Shown here in pieces: positions 21,533 to 30,240 of a DNA stretch of 64,000 bases. Numbering within the stretch: the first letter of the stretch is position 1; every line of letters starts with the position of its first letter. Source of the stretch: Methylobacter luteus IMV-B-3098 (GTDB lineage Bacteria > Pseudomonadota > Gammaproteobacteria > Methylococcales > Methylomonadaceae); the NCBI RefSeq assembly GCF_000427625.1, contig NZ_KE386569.1:2167754-2231753 (forward strand). Direction: 5' to 3'. Both the position numbers and the translations under genes were made by a program. The notes under the pieces were generated by a model. The model was not told the origin of the DNA, made no database searches, and saw only the letters and a program-made list of their open reading frames with translations.

Positions 21533-22399
21533 CTAATCTTCCAAGGCGTGGCCGCAGTATTTGCAATAATCGGCATCGAAATCATGTCCTGTCTGACCGC
21601 AATCGGGACAGGCGTCATTCCTGACTTTTCTAGCCGTGTACGTTCTGATCAACTCGGCGCTATAAATGCCGGTAGGCACCGCGATAATGCCATAACCCAT
21701 GATCATGATTGTCGAAGCGAACACTTGACCCAGCGGCGTCTGCGGCGAAATATCGCCATAACCGACCGTCGTCAGTGTCACGATAGCCCAATAGACCGAT
21801 GTCGGAATACTGGTAAAGCCCGCTTCCCTGCTTTCCACGGCATACACCAATGAGCCGAACACAATCGCGAGCATAAACACGGAGTAAAGAAACACCATGA
21901 TTTTACGCGAGCTTTTGCTTAATGCCGTCATCATGATTTCGGCTTCGTCCATGTAGGCCGATAGCTTGAGAATACGAAAAACCCGCAGCAGCCGTAAAAT
22001 GCGTATAGCGAGCATGGCCTGAGCGCCCGGAAACAGCAGGATCAGATAGCTGGGCAATATCGAGATCAGATCGACCAGGCCAAAGAAACTCTTGAAATAC
22101 AGCCAGGGCCGTCTCACGCTGGTCAAGCGCAGCCCGTACTCCAGTGTAAAAAGCAAGGTAAACATCCATTCAATAATATACAAGGTTTGCGCGTACTGAT
22201 TTTGGACCGTTTCAACGCTGTCAAGCATGACCACAATCACACTGAGCACGATGCTGATGCTCAAACCGATATCGAACGCCCTGCCCATGGGGGTCTCGGA
22301 GCCGAAAATAACCGTATTGAGCGATTCCCGCCACGGCGACAGCGCTTCGCCGACATTGTAATGATGATAGGTTGTTCTTGATGCTTTTCGTGCACGCAT
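21533..22399 (-). CDS. Voltage-gated-type K+ channel with C-terminal zinc ribbon
   Basis: A 288-residue six-helix ion channel. S1-S4 occupy residues about 45-165, with a basic S4 (AIRILRLLRVFRILKL). The pore has the K+ selectivity signature TVGYGD, followed by S6. After the pore a short cytoplasmic tail ends in CPDCGQ...CKYCG, a four-cysteine zinc-ribbon-like motif. The ATG at 22399 lies 8 bp after the tag stop, and longer in-frame starts would overlap tag. The pairing with tag suggests co-transcription rather than a shared function. Confidence 0.88.
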   Translation of the reverse strand: MRARKASRTTYHHYNVGEALSPWRESLNTVIFGSETPMGRAFDIGLSISIVLSVIVVMLDSVETVQNQYAQTLYIIEWMFTLLFTLEYGLRLTSVRRPWLYFKSFFGLVDLISILPSYLILLFPGAQAMLAIRILRLLRVFRILKLSAYMDEAEIMMTALSKSSRKIMVFLYSVFMLAIVFGSLVYAVESREAGFTSIPTSVYWAIVTLTTVGYGDISPQTPLGQVFASTIMIMGYGIIAVPTGIYSAELIRTYTARKVRNDACPDCGQTGHDFDADYCKYCGHALED

Positions 22400-22406
22400 G
22401 AATTTT

Positions 22407-22964
22407 TTAGATTTGTCCGTATCTGAAACAATCGATCGTATGATCATTGACCATGCCGACAGCCTGCATATAGGCATAGCAGATTGTGCTGCCCACGAAT
22501 TTAAAGCCTCGCCGTCTTAAATCCTTGCTCATTGAATCGGATGCCGGCGTCGTCACGGGGATTTGGGCCGCGCTTTTCCAGGCATTGCGCACAGGCCGGC
22601 CGTCAACAAATTGCCAGATATACTCATCGAATGCGCCGAACTCCTGCCGGACCTTTAAAAACGCCTGAGCATTGCTGACAGCGGCATGCACCTTCAGTTT
22701 GTTCCTGACGATTTCCGGGTTGCTCAATAGCGTATCGATTTTTATAGCGTCATAGCCGGCCATCGCCTCGGCATCAAAATCATCGAAAGCATTTCTATAG
22801 CCGGCGCGTTTTTTCAAAATCGTGGCCCAACTCAAGCCGGCCTGCGCGCCTTCCAGTATCAGAAATTCAAAAAGCAGCCGGTCGTCATGCACAGCGACGC
22901 CCCATTCAAGATCATGGTATTGTTCTTCCAGGGGGCCTGCCAGTGCCCATGCACATTTTTCCAT
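22407..22964 (-). CDS. tag: DNA-3-methyladenine glycosylase I
   Basis: A 185-residue base-excision enzyme removing 3-methyladenine from alkylated DNA. The zinc snap seen in E. coli Tag is exactly kept: Cys4, His17, His175 and Cys179. The core segment EGAQAGLSWATILKKR carries the substrate-pocket residues, and SDSMSKDLRRRGFKFVGSTI is the helix-hairpin region. Length is normal. Confidence 0.95.
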   Translation of the reverse strand: MEKCAWALAGPLEEQYHDLEWGVAVHDDRLLFEFLILEGAQAGLSWATILKKRAGYRNAFDDFDAEAMAGYDAIKIDTLLSNPEIVRNKLKVHAAVSNAQAFLKVRQEFGAFDEYIWQFVDGRPVRNAWKSAAQIPVTTPASDSMSKDLRRRGFKFVGSTICYAYMQAVGMVNDHTIDCFRYGQI

Positions 22965-23113
22965 GTATGTTCCCCAAAATTAAAAGGCAAAGTAAAGCGC
23001 ATGATAGGACTTGGCCGGAGCCTATGCAAATCCCGAATCCGATCATTCGTTTGTTGACATTAGCCAGCCCAGATCGCATCATCGACCCCACTATCTGACT
23101 GAACAGTTGATCC

Positions 23114-24649
23114 ATGAGTACCGATACCTTACAAATACGCCGTATCGCCATCGATACCTATCACGAAAACGTCGCCTATATGCATCGCGAATGCGGCATT
23201 TACCGCGCTGAAGGGTTCCAGGCTCTGTCCAAAATCCTGGTCAGCACGGATGGCGCCAAGGTGGTTGCCGTGCTCAATGTCGTCGACGATTCATCGATCG
23301 TGCTGCCGGACCAACTGGGCTTATCCGAGCAGGCGTTCGCGCAACTGAATGTCGCCGCAGGCAGCCTCGTAACAGTTGATCATGCCGAACATCCCAAATC
23401 CATGGATGCGGTGCGCCGCAAGATCAATGGCGAGCGGCTCGATCAGGATGACTTCATCGGCATTACCACCGATATCGCCGCAGCCCGCTATTCGAAAATG
23501 GAAATGGCCGCCTTTCTGGTCGCAACGGGGCAAAATAATCTGGACCGCGACGAACTGTTCTACCTGACCCGCGCCATGCTGCAATCAGGCGAAAAAATCA
23601 ACTGGCAGGAACCGCTGGTCGCCGACAAGCACTGCATCGGCGGCATTCCCGGCAACCGCACCTCGATGCTGGTCGTGCCGATTGTCGCCGCGCATGGCAT
23701 GCTGATTCCGAAGACATCCAGCCGCGCCATCACCTCGCCGGCCGGCACGGCCGATACCATGGAAGTGCTGGCCGAAGTCAATCTGTCGCCCGATCAGATG
23801 CATGAAATCGTGCGCCAGGAACGCGGTTGCCTGGCCTGGGGCGGAACGGCCAGACTGGCGCCGGTCGATGACATGCTGATTTCCGTCGAACGCCCGCTGG
23901 GCATCGATTCGCAAGGGCAAATGGTGGCCTCGATCCTGTCCAAGAAGCTCGCCGCCGGCTCCACGCATCTGCTGATCGATATTCCCGTCGGCCCCACGGC
24001 CAAAGTCCGGCACATGCGACAGGCCCTGGCCCTGCGCAAATTGTTTGAATTCGTCGGCGACCGCCTCGATATCCATCTGGAAGTCATGATTACAGACGGC
24101 CGCCAGCCGATAGGCCGCGGCATAGGTCCGGTGCTGGAAGCCCGGGATGTCATGCAGGTATTGCAGAATGATCCTGATGCGGCGACGGATCTGCGCCAGA
24201 AAGCCCTGCAACTGGCCGGCCGGATTATTGAATTCGACCCCGACGTGCGCGGCGGCCAGGGCTACGCCATCGCCCGCGATATACTGGAATCCGGCCGGGC
24301 CTGGGCCAAGATGAACGCGCTGATTCAGGCGCAAGGTCCCAAACAGATCGACCTGCGTGTCGGAAAGCTGTGTCATGAAGTCTATGCCGACCGCGACGGC
24401 TTCATTACCAATATCGACAACTTCCAGATGGCCAAAATCGCGAGCCTTGCCGGCGCCCCCATGCTGAAAAGAGCCGGGGTCGACTTGTTTAAGAAACTGG
24501 GCAATGCAGTAAAAAAAGGCGATGTTTTATACCGCATCCATGCCGAATTCCCTGCCGATTTCACCTTCGCCAAGAATCTGTCCACGCAGAATAACGGCTA
24601 TACCATTGGCGATGACGAACTGGCCCTTACGTCGCTGATCGCCTTCTAA
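23114..24649 (+). CDS. Archaeal-type nucleoside/AMP phosphorylase (thymidine phosphorylase family)
   Basis: At 511 residues it is about 70-80 longer than classical DeoA. It has the extra N-terminal domain seen in archaeal AMP phosphorylase (residues 1 to about 95), then the glycosyltransferase core with [15 protein letters not shown] (phosphate loop), [20 protein letters not shown] and [18 protein letters not shown], and a C-terminal alpha/beta domain. AMP phosphorylase makes ribose 1,5-bisphosphate and adenine from AMP and phosphate. Bacterial members are usually only called thymidine phosphorylase. The next gene, 14 bp on, is PRPP-synthetase-like, so the pair probably acts on ribose phosphates or nucleotides. 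Confidence 0.88.
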   Translation: MSTDTLQIRRIAIDTYHENVAYMHRECGIYRAEGFQALSKILVSTDGAKVVAVLNVVDDSSIVLPDQLGLSEQAFAQLNVAAGSLVTVDHAEHPKSMDAVRRKINGERLDQDDFIGITTDIAAARYSKMEMAAFLVATGQNNLDRDELFYLTRAMLQSGEKINWQEPLVADKHCIGGIPGNRTSMLVVPIVAAHGMLIPKTSSRAITSPAGTADTMEVLAEVNLSPDQMHEIVRQERGCLAWGGTARLAPVDDMLISVERPLGIDSQGQMVASILSKKLAAGSTHLLIDIPVGPTAKVRHMRQALALRKLFEFVGDRLDIHLEVMITDGRQPIGRGIGPVLEARDVMQVLQNDPDAATDLRQKALQLAGRIIEFDPDVRGGQGYAIARDILESGRAWAKMNALIQAQGPKQIDLRVGKLCHEVYADRDGFITNIDNFQMAKIASLAGAPMLKRAGVDLFKKLGNAVKKGDVLYRIHAEFPADFTFAKNLSTQNNGYTIGDDELALTSLIAF

Positions 24650-24663
24650 TCCGGAATCCAACC

Positions 24664-25539
24664 ATGATCATACTCGCCTTCCCCGATTATCTGAGCCAGG
24701 CACAACGGCTTGCCATTCGCCTGAATGCCGAACTGGCCGAAGTCACGGTACACCACTTCCCCGACAGCGAGAGCTTTGTTCAGTTGCCGTCGCCATTGCC
24801 GGAACACGTTATCGTTTGCCGCAGCCTCAATCAGCCCAACGGCAAACTGATCGAACTGCTGCTGTGCGCCTCCACGGCCCGCGAACTGGGCGTCAAACGC
24901 CTGACCCTCGTCGCGCCTTACTTGAGTTATATGCGTCAGGATTTCGCCAACCAACCCGGCGTGGCGGTCAGTCAACGCATCATCGGCAAGATGCTGGCCG
25001 GCCTGTTTGATGACGTGCTGACCGTCGACCCGCACCTGCACCGCATCTCATCACTGGCTCAAGCAATCCCGATCAAAAACGCGATCAGCCTGACCGCGGC
25101 CGATGAGATCGGCCGCTTCCTGAAGAAGCAACTCGATTACGCCGTACTGCTGGGGCCGGACAGCGAATCGGAACAATGGGTCGCCGCCATCGCGCGGCAA
25201 ATCGGCTTCGACTATGCGATCGCGCATAAAGAGCGACTGGGTGATAAACACGTTGAAATGACCTTGCCGGCAAACAACTACGACAACAAGCCCGTCGTCA
25301 TCATAGACGACATGGCCAGCACCGGCAGAACGCTGACCAAGGCGGCCCGATTGCTGAAGGAGGCCGGCGCCAGCAATATCTATGTCGCCGTCACGCATCC
25401 GCTGTTCTGTGGCGACGCCGAAACCCACATCCTCGAAGCCGGCATCAAAGCTATCTGGAGCACGGACAGCATCGATCATCCGACATCCTGTATAAACCTC
25501 GACGCCTTGCTGGCCGATGCGATCAAAGCGATTATTTAA
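24664..25539 (+). CDS. Ribose-phosphate pyrophosphokinase-like protein
   Basis: A 291-residue member of the PRPP synthetase family, slightly shorter than housekeeping Prs (about 315). Visible motifs are the ATP/ribose loop (VTVHHFPDSESFVQLP), VAPYLSYMRQD, the metal-binding VDPHLHR and the PRPP loop VVIIDDMASTGRTL. The catalytic flexible-loop lysine/arginine may lie in AHKERLGDKHVEM. It is co-directional with the AMP phosphorylase-like gene and likely translated from the same message. It could be a second Prs with a salvage role. Confidence 0.88.
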   Translation: MIILAFPDYLSQAQRLAIRLNAELAEVTVHHFPDSESFVQLPSPLPEHVIVCRSLNQPNGKLIELLLCASTARELGVKRLTLVAPYLSYMRQDFANQPGVAVSQRIIGKMLAGLFDDVLTVDPHLHRISSLAQAIPIKNAISLTAADEIGRFLKKQLDYAVLLGPDSESEQWVAAIARQIGFDYAIAHKERLGDKHVEMTLPANNYDNKPVVIIDDMASTGRTLTKAARLLKEAGASNIYVAVTHPLFCGDAETHILEAGIKAIWSTDSIDHPTSCINLDALLADAIKAII

Positions 25540-25551
25540 CGGGAATTGGCA

Positions 25552-25696
25552 GGGTACGCACTGCGTACCTTTTGGGGCTACAAAGCTTCCGTAGGTGCGA
25601 ATTCACTTGTGCCCTTTGGGTATTCGCACTGAATGACAGTGACACGACGTTTTAATAATAGCAGACGTTCCTCGGGTCGAATTAATTCGACCCTAC
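25552..25696. repeat. Cluster of three REP-like palindromes
   Basis: Three palindromes follow the PRPP synthetase-like gene: GGTACGCA-c-TGCGTACC (25552-25569), a GTAGGTGCGAATTC...ATTCGCACT element (25591-25630), and CGGGTCGAATTAATTCGACC with CTAC after it (25673-25696). The same three cores recur at many other intergenic sites in this window. Confidence 0.85.
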
Positions 25697-25708
25697 GGCA
25701 GGCGCCAA

Positions 25709-26098
25709 TTAATGCGCGACATCAGGGTCCTGAATCAGCTCCACGGCATTGCCGTCCGGGTCGCGGCAAAACAGGGCCGGCCGGCCCGACCTGCTCAAAG
25801 TATACTTAATGCCCTGCTGCTCCAGCTTGCGCCGAGCGGCCTGGAAATCATTGACCAGAAAAGCGGTATGGCGATCCAGACCGCCGTGTTCAGGCGCTAT
25901 TCTGCCCTGATCGGGATTGGGCAGTTCGATCAGATGAAGCTGCTGCACGCCAAGCTGCATCCAGGCGCCCGGAAACGGCAGATTAGGTCGCTCGCAGGTT
26001 GTCAGGCCCAGCACTCCGCTGTAAAACGCCAGTGATTTCGCCGTATCGGCCACAATAATACTGACGTGATGAATTTTTAATTGAATAGTTTCAGGCAA
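25709..26098 (-). CDS. VOC-family (glyoxalase/bleomycin-resistance fold) protein
   Basis: A 129-residue single-domain VOC protein: IHHVSIIVADTAKSLAFYSG, LHLIELPNP, HTAFLVNDF and the closing FCRDPDGNAVELIQ. Metal-ligand candidates are His10, Glu/His in the middle strands and Glu in NAVELI. The substrate is unknown. The only plausible start is TTG at 26098, preceded by AGAGAAG. It is distinct from the true glyoxalase I at 21045. Confidence 0.75.
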   Translation of the reverse strand: MPETIQLKIHHVSIIVADTAKSLAFYSGVLGLTTCERPNLPFPGAWMQLGVQQLHLIELPNPDQGRIAPEHGGLDRHTAFLVNDFQAARRKLEQQGIKYTLSRSGRPALFCRDPDGNAVELIQDPDVAH

Positions 26099-26160
26099 GA
26101 TAATCTTCTCTTTTATGGTCTAAGGTATTTTGTGCCGGTAAACTTCTTAGCAGCACTGTT

Positions 26161-26652
26161 TCAAACTATCGGTTCATGGGCTTGCTGGCCGGCATGATAG
26201 GCCGTATAGACATACACCGGAATATCAAGTTCGCCCAGACTGTTCTCGATAAGCGGCCAGACGTCGTCCCAGTCCAGATCGCCCGTGCCTGTCGCCAGTC
26301 GCGGCAGGGCGATCGATGTTATTTTTTCTTTTGAAATGATTTTCACCAGGGCATCCAGGGCATGCTTCACATTGCCGAGCGTCGCCTTGCCGAAATGATG
26401 TTCGGGAGAATCCACGTTTTCCTGCGTGATCAGATGGATGATACGGGCATTATCGGGTCCGACCCACAGCCACGCCTCGCCGGGCCTGGTATTGTGCTGA
26501 TGGCACCAGCGCTCGAAATCCTTCCGCATGGTTGGATGCCGGGTGTGCAGCGCCAGCGCCAGGCCTTTGTCCATCGGATCATTGAGACCTACGCCATGTG
26601 CCATGGCATGTGCCTTGCTCAACAAAATATCACCTTCGACTTGATATATCAT
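26161..26652 (-). CDS. Macrodomain protein (ADP-ribose binding or hydrolysis)
   Basis: A 163-residue lone macrodomain. It has the N-terminal strand GDILLSKAHAMAHGVGLND, the loop IHLITQENVDSP, and the phosphate-binding PRLATGTGDLDW segment. The pattern resembles the TARG1/DarG-type branch, which removes ADP-ribose from DNA or protein. No toxin partner (DarT) is adjacent, so it is not a visible toxin-antitoxin pair. ATG at 26652 with GAGGG upstream. Confidence 0.75.
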   Translation of the reverse strand: MIYQVEGDILLSKAHAMAHGVGLNDPMDKGLALALHTRHPTMRKDFERWCHQHNTRPGEAWLWVGPDNARIIHLITQENVDSPEHHFGKATLGNVKHALDALVKIISKEKITSIALPRLATGTGDLDWDDVWPLIENSLGELDIPVYVYTAYHAGQQAHEPIV

Positions 26653-26734
26653 AATACCCTCTCATGGTTCTTTATTGTTATACAACGCCTGGAGGCAATG
26701 GACATCAGTCCTGTCTATAGGCCAGCCTTAAGCG

Positions 26735-27130
26735 CTAATAGTTGTCACAGACATGACCTTGTTTTTTATCGCCGTAATCTTTTGCAAGATTCATTTGCGG
26801 CATTGTCTGGACCATCTCCTCGCCGCATTTTTTCATGGCTTGCATGCCTTCATCATTCATTATCTCCTTCCCATAGGCCATGGCCCGTTCCTGGGCGCCA
26901 TCGCGATCGCCGCTTTTGCACAAGGCTGAAATCTCGGCTTGCAAAGCCTCGCCCTGTTTAGCCATTTTTTCCATGACCGCCGGATCGATTTGGCTGACAC
27001 AAGCCTGCATCTTCTGGGCCTGTTCCATCATTTTCTGCATCTGTTCTTCAGTCATGTTAGGGTACTGGGCATGGACGGCAATGGGCATCAAAGCCAATAG
27101 TGCCAAGTGGCGTAAGATATTTTTATTCAC
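26735..27130 (-). CDS. Secreted or periplasmic helical protein, unknown
   Basis: A 131-residue protein with a signal peptide (LRHLALLALMPIAVHA then QYPNM), starting at GTG 27130 with AGGA upstream. The mature chain is helical and Met/Gln-rich (MTEEQMQKMMEQAQKMQACV), with four cysteines (QACV, ALCK, KKCG, HVCDN) that may form two disulfides. The family is not recognised. Methionine clusters can bind Cu(I), but nothing else here shows that. Confidence 0.6.
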   Translation of the reverse strand: MNKNILRHLALLALMPIAVHAQYPNMTEEQMQKMMEQAQKMQACVSQIDPAVMEKMAKQGEALQAEISALCKSGDRDGAQERAMAYGKEIMNDEGMQAMKKCGEEMVQTMPQMNLAKDYGDKKQGHVCDNY

Positions 27131-27355
27131 GTAATTGTCCTATTGATTAAATTCAGCGGATTGTGCGGGATTATCATAGCGCTTTCCGGTCCGATTTTCC
27201 TCTATCAGATCAATTTTGGCACGGTATTCAGGCTAAAAATGAATGCCCGGTAACGGGCGGCGCCAAATTATATTTTTCCTCACAACGTGCGGCGTAAAAA
27301 CTTTCGACTATTGAGTAATATCAAATACTTGCCATGACCCTGGGATTGTAAACAT

Positions 27356-28432
27356 ATGAGCATTGCCATCCAGTTGATTGCCGGTTTTTTCTGCCTCGTG
27401 GCGGGGGCTGAGTGGCTGGTAAGAGGCGCCTCCAAACTGGCGCTGTCCATTGGAGTCTCACCGCTGGTCATCGGCCTGACCATTGTGGCTTTCGGCACCA
27501 GCTCGCCCGAGCTTGCCGTTAATTTGCAGGCGGCTTACCTGGGATCGCCGGACATGGCGGTCGGCAACGTGGTCGGCAGTAATATTTTCAACGTATTGTT
27601 CATTCTTGGCCTTTCCGCCCTGCTCAGCCCCCTCGTGGTGTCGAGCCAGTTGATGAGGCTTGATGTTCCGCTGATGATAGGCGTGTCTGTTCTGATGTAT
27701 GGCCTGAGTCTGAACGGTGCAATCAATCGACTGGAAGGCGGCCTGTTGTTCGCATTGTTAGTGCTCTATACCGTTTTTCTTATTTGGCAGAGCCGCAGGG
27801 AAAACCATGCCGCGCGCGAGCTTGAACACCCAATACAGGTTAAACCGGAGCCCTGGTTTAAAGACGTAGTGTGGATCGCGGCCGGGCTTGTTTTATTGGT
27901 CATGGGCTCCAGGTGGCTTGTCGAGGGAGCCGTCGCATTGGCACATGCTCTCGGCATCAGCGAGCTGGTCATAGGATTGACCATCGTCTCGATAGGCACC
28001 TCCCTGCCGGAACTGGCCACGTCGGTGGTAGCCGCCCTGAAAGGCGAACGCGACATCGCTGTCGGCAATGTCGTGGGCAGCAATACTTTCAATGTATTAT
28101 CCGTGCTGGGGTTGAGTTCCATAGTCGCGCCGGCAGGCATCGATGTGTCTCCTGCCGCCCTGAATTTTGACATCCCGGTGATGATCGCCGTCGCTATCGC
28201 GTGCCTGCCGGTCTTTTTTACCGGCTTTAGAATCAACCGCTGGGAAGGCTTTTTGTTTATGGCCTATTACGCCGCCTATACCTCGTACCTGATCATGGAT
28301 TCGATACAGCACGATTCGCTGCCGATATTCAGCAGGATCATGATGACGTTTGTGATGCCTCTGACCGCCGTGACCCTGCTTATCCTGCTGATTCGCCATA
28401 TTCTGGCCAAAAGAAAGCGGAAGCGTTCCTAA
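27356..28432 (+). CDS. Calcium/sodium antiporter, CaCA family (YrbG type)
   Basis: A 358-residue inner-membrane exchanger with two inverted halves of about five helices each. The alpha-repeats are plain: TIVAFGTSSPELAVNLQAA with VGNVVGSNIFNVLFILG in the first half, and TIVSIGTSLPELATSVVAA with VGNVVGSNTFNVLSVLG in the second. The acidic and polar residues that bind Ca2+/Na+ are in these repeats. Full length. It is convergent with nothing and followed by a long repeat-rich gap. Confidence 0.93.
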   Translation: MSIAIQLIAGFFCLVAGAEWLVRGASKLALSIGVSPLVIGLTIVAFGTSSPELAVNLQAAYLGSPDMAVGNVVGSNIFNVLFILGLSALLSPLVVSSQLMRLDVPLMIGVSVLMYGLSLNGAINRLEGGLLFALLVLYTVFLIWQSRRENHAARELEHPIQVKPEPWFKDVVWIAAGLVLLVMGSRWLVEGAVALAHALGISELVIGLTIVSIGTSLPELATSVVAALKGERDIAVGNVVGSNTFNVLSVLGLSSIVAPAGIDVSPAALNFDIPVMIAVAIACLPVFFTGFRINRWEGFLFMAYYAAYTSYLIMDSIQHDSLPIFSRIMMTFVMPLTAVTLLILLIRHILAKRKRKRS

Positions 28433-28615
28433 TGCTGTGTCCCCATGTCCGGATGGTTATCAAAATTCCGCCATGTAACCCCTGCCAGGCTCCCCTCTTG
28501 CATCCGCATGCGCTTGCAAGTACGGTAGGCTGGGTTGGAGCTTTAGCGGAAACCCGGCATAGGCAGCCCCGAAATGCCGGTTTTATCAACCCAGCCTACC
28601 ACGCATTGCAACTCT

Positions 28616-28692
28616 GTAGGGTACGCATCGCGTACCTTATTCAATGCCAACAATTTTTAACTTTCAAAAAAGGTACGCGATGCGTACCCTAC
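28616..28692. repeat. Inverted pair of REP-like palindromes
   Basis: GTAGGGTACGCATCGCGTAC plus C at 28616-28636, and its exact 21-bp reverse complement at 28672-28692, are separated by 35 bp. Each half is itself palindromic (GGTACGC/GCGTACC). The arrangement is like a bacterial interspersed mosaic element. Confidence 0.85.
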
Positions 28693-28720
28693 CAGACTGA
28701 TCCGCACACATCTACCCTAC

Positions 28721-28990
28721 AAAAAGTGCGGCATTTCACACATTTATTTTTAAGGATAACTCAATAAAAAATAATGTTCTTTGTAATCAACAAATTACAA
28801 ATACAAGCCGGTCGTATGTCATGCATAACCCCAAAAAAGTGATGCATTTCACACATTTATTCTTAAGGCACGACTCAATCAAAAAAATAATAATTTATTT
28901 TTAATTCAATTACTTATAACAAAAACTAAGTCAAATGCCACATACAATCCATAAAAAGTGCGGCATTTCACACAGTTTATTAAATTGCCT
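28721..28990 (+). repeat. Three tandem 113-119 bp repeats upstream of the first prepilin
   Basis: The core AAAAAGTGCGGCATTTCACA, then CATTTATT, starts at about 28721, 28833 (GTGATGCATTT variant) and 28952. Its GTG trinucleotides are 113 and 119 bp apart. AT-rich flanks also align between copies. The cores lie about 79, 198 and 311 bp upstream of the sigma-54 promoter, the distances expected of enhancer-binding sites for an NtrC/PilR-type activator. The binding role is inference. Confidence 0.75.
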
Positions 28991-29036
28991 TGTATCTAGA
29001 AATAATAATTTCTTAGTAATCCGTTGCTTACAACTC

Positions 29037-29051
29037 TGGCACAGCAATTGC
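29037..29051 (+). promoter_or_regulatory. Sigma-54 (RpoN) promoter
   Basis: TGGCAC-agcaa-TTGC has the full -24/-12 consensus, with exactly 10 bp between the GG and GC dinucleotides. It lies about 197 bp upstream of the prepilin ATG. Pilin genes in many proteobacteria use RpoN with PilR. No competing sigma-70 promoter was evident. Confidence 0.8.
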
Positions 29052-29153
29052 TCTATATGTGCTGACCATACGAGTTAATTCATTCCACGGATGGGCAGAG
29101 CCGGGATGGCGAGCTAAAGGAAGTTTGGGAGTGTGGGGGAAAGGTTACCCCCG

Positions 29154-29186
29154 GTTGGCGGCAGAGGGTCGAGCTCTGCCGCCAAC
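29154..29186 (+). promoter_or_regulatory. Stable stem-loop in the prepilin leader
   Basis: GTTGGCGGCAGAG-ggtcgag-CTCTGCCGCCAAC is a perfect 13-bp stem in the untranslated leader, 61 bp before the ATG. No T tract follows, so it is more likely a stability or processing element than a terminator. The preceding 70 nt are G-rich. Confidence 0.55.
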
Positions 29187-29247
29187 AACTTTGTTAATGG
29201 CAACTTTAAATTAATCATTAACTAATAAAAATAGGGAGTAACCCTTC

Positions 29248-30192
29248 ATGAAGCATTATAACAATATGGCTCGCCAGGCGGGTATGACTTTAATTGAATT
29301 GACCGTTGTCTTGTTGATCCTGATCGGCTTGGCGGGCTTGCTGGTGCCTTATGTCGGCAGCTTTACCCAGACCACCCATGACAGCACCAACTCCAATAAC
29401 CTGACGCAGTTGAACAATGCGGTGGGTCGTTACGTAACTGACAAAAATAAACTGCCGCCGCATGTGGACACGTTAATCAACGGTCTGGCTGATGCGGGCA
29501 GCGCTGGCGGTGCTTGTACAGGTGCAACAGCAGGCGCAGTCTATTGCGGCTTGGCGAATCCAGGCTTGTTCACCCCAGCGCCTTTTGCTGCTGACTCTAT
29601 TCAGGCACAATCGCTAGCAGCCTCCGGAATCAACATGGCGGTAGCAAACGATCCTAACGCCCAAAATAAAACGTTTGGCACCAGCACAGGCATGCTTATG
29701 CTTGGTGACCCGGCTGGTGGCGCATATTCTGACGGTTCTGCTATATTTGCAGCTGTTCAGGGCGTTGCAGGGGTCGGCGGTATGGTTGGTGGTATGCTTG
29801 ATTACACAGACTCTACTGAAGCTCATCTAGCACAAGCATTAGGTCGCGACGCTATGGTCTACAGCGACACTTGCTATGATTACATTGCTGTTGGTATTGG
29901 CGACAACAATGAATTGATCCAGTCCACGATGGCAGCTGCACCTGTGTACTTCCCTCAAGACGCTCAATTTGGCCCTCAGCAAGCTTACGGCCACTTCATT
30001 GCAATCTTGCAGGTAGATGCCGCTAACACCGGTAACGATGCGATCAATACTACCCGCGCGTGCTCCACTATCACCGAACCAGCGAAGTTTTTGGGCATAG
30101 TAGCTAACGTGCCAACTACTGAATCAGCTGCCTTGGTTGGTGTAAATACGCTGCTGGCTCAAGGCTGGAACAATAGAGCTGCTGCTAACTAA
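29248..30192 (+). CDS. Type IV prepilin-like protein (first of three)
   Basis: A 314-residue prepilin. A short basic leader ends in G, followed by MTLIELTVVLLILIGLAGLL, the hydrophobic N-terminal helix with Glu5 needed for assembly and for cleavage/methylation by a PilD-type peptidase. The globular part is large, Ala/Thr-rich and has four or five cysteines (GGACTG, VYCGL, DTCYDY, RACST). Ribosome site AGGGAG. It stands alone after a sigma-54 promoter and before the machine genes, so it is likely the abundant pilin. No PilD is in the window. Confidence 0.88.
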   Translation: MKHYNNMARQAGMTLIELTVVLLILIGLAGLLVPYVGSFTQTTHDSTNSNNLTQLNNAVGRYVTDKNKLPPHVDTLINGLADAGSAGGACTGATAGAVYCGLANPGLFTPAPFAADSIQAQSLAASGINMAVANDPNAQNKTFGTSTGMLMLGDPAGGAYSDGSAIFAAVQGVAGVGGMVGGMLDYTDSTEAHLAQALGRDAMVYSDTCYDYIAVGIGDNNELIQSTMAAAPVYFPQDAQFGPQQAYGHFIAILQVDAANTGNDAINTTRACSTITEPAKFLGIVANVPTTESAALVGVNTLLAQGWNNRAAAN

Positions 30193-30205
30193 TCCGTAGT
30201 CGCTC

Positions 30206-30240
30206 AGGTTGGGTTGCCATGCCGTCCGGCAGCCCAACCT
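30206..30240 (+). terminator. Stem-loop after the prepilin gene
   Basis: AGGTTGGG...CCCAACCT forms an 8-bp stem around a GC-rich inner loop shortly after the stop. No T tract follows, so termination may be partial and allow some read-through. A second stem, ATGGCCAA/TTGGCCAT, is at 30342-30364. Confidence 0.4.

Noticed and set aside
23585..24376. 263-codon minus-strand ORF opposite the phosphorylase gene
   Set aside because: Antisense shadow. The plus-strand protein has full family motifs.
26161..26652. DarTG-type toxin-antitoxin locus
   Set aside because: Only the macrodomain gene is present. No DarT-like ADP-ribosyltransferase is adjacent.
28721..28990. CRISPR array
   Set aside because: The repeats are 113-119 bp apart with alignable AT-rich intervals, not short repeats with unique spacers, and no cas gene is present.
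29085..29186. Possible cyclic-di-GMP (GEMM-I) riboswitch in the prepilin leader
   Set aside because: The conserved GEMM core sequences (GGGCAAACC-type and ACGCAAAGCC-type loops) are not present. Only a plain hairpin can be supported.
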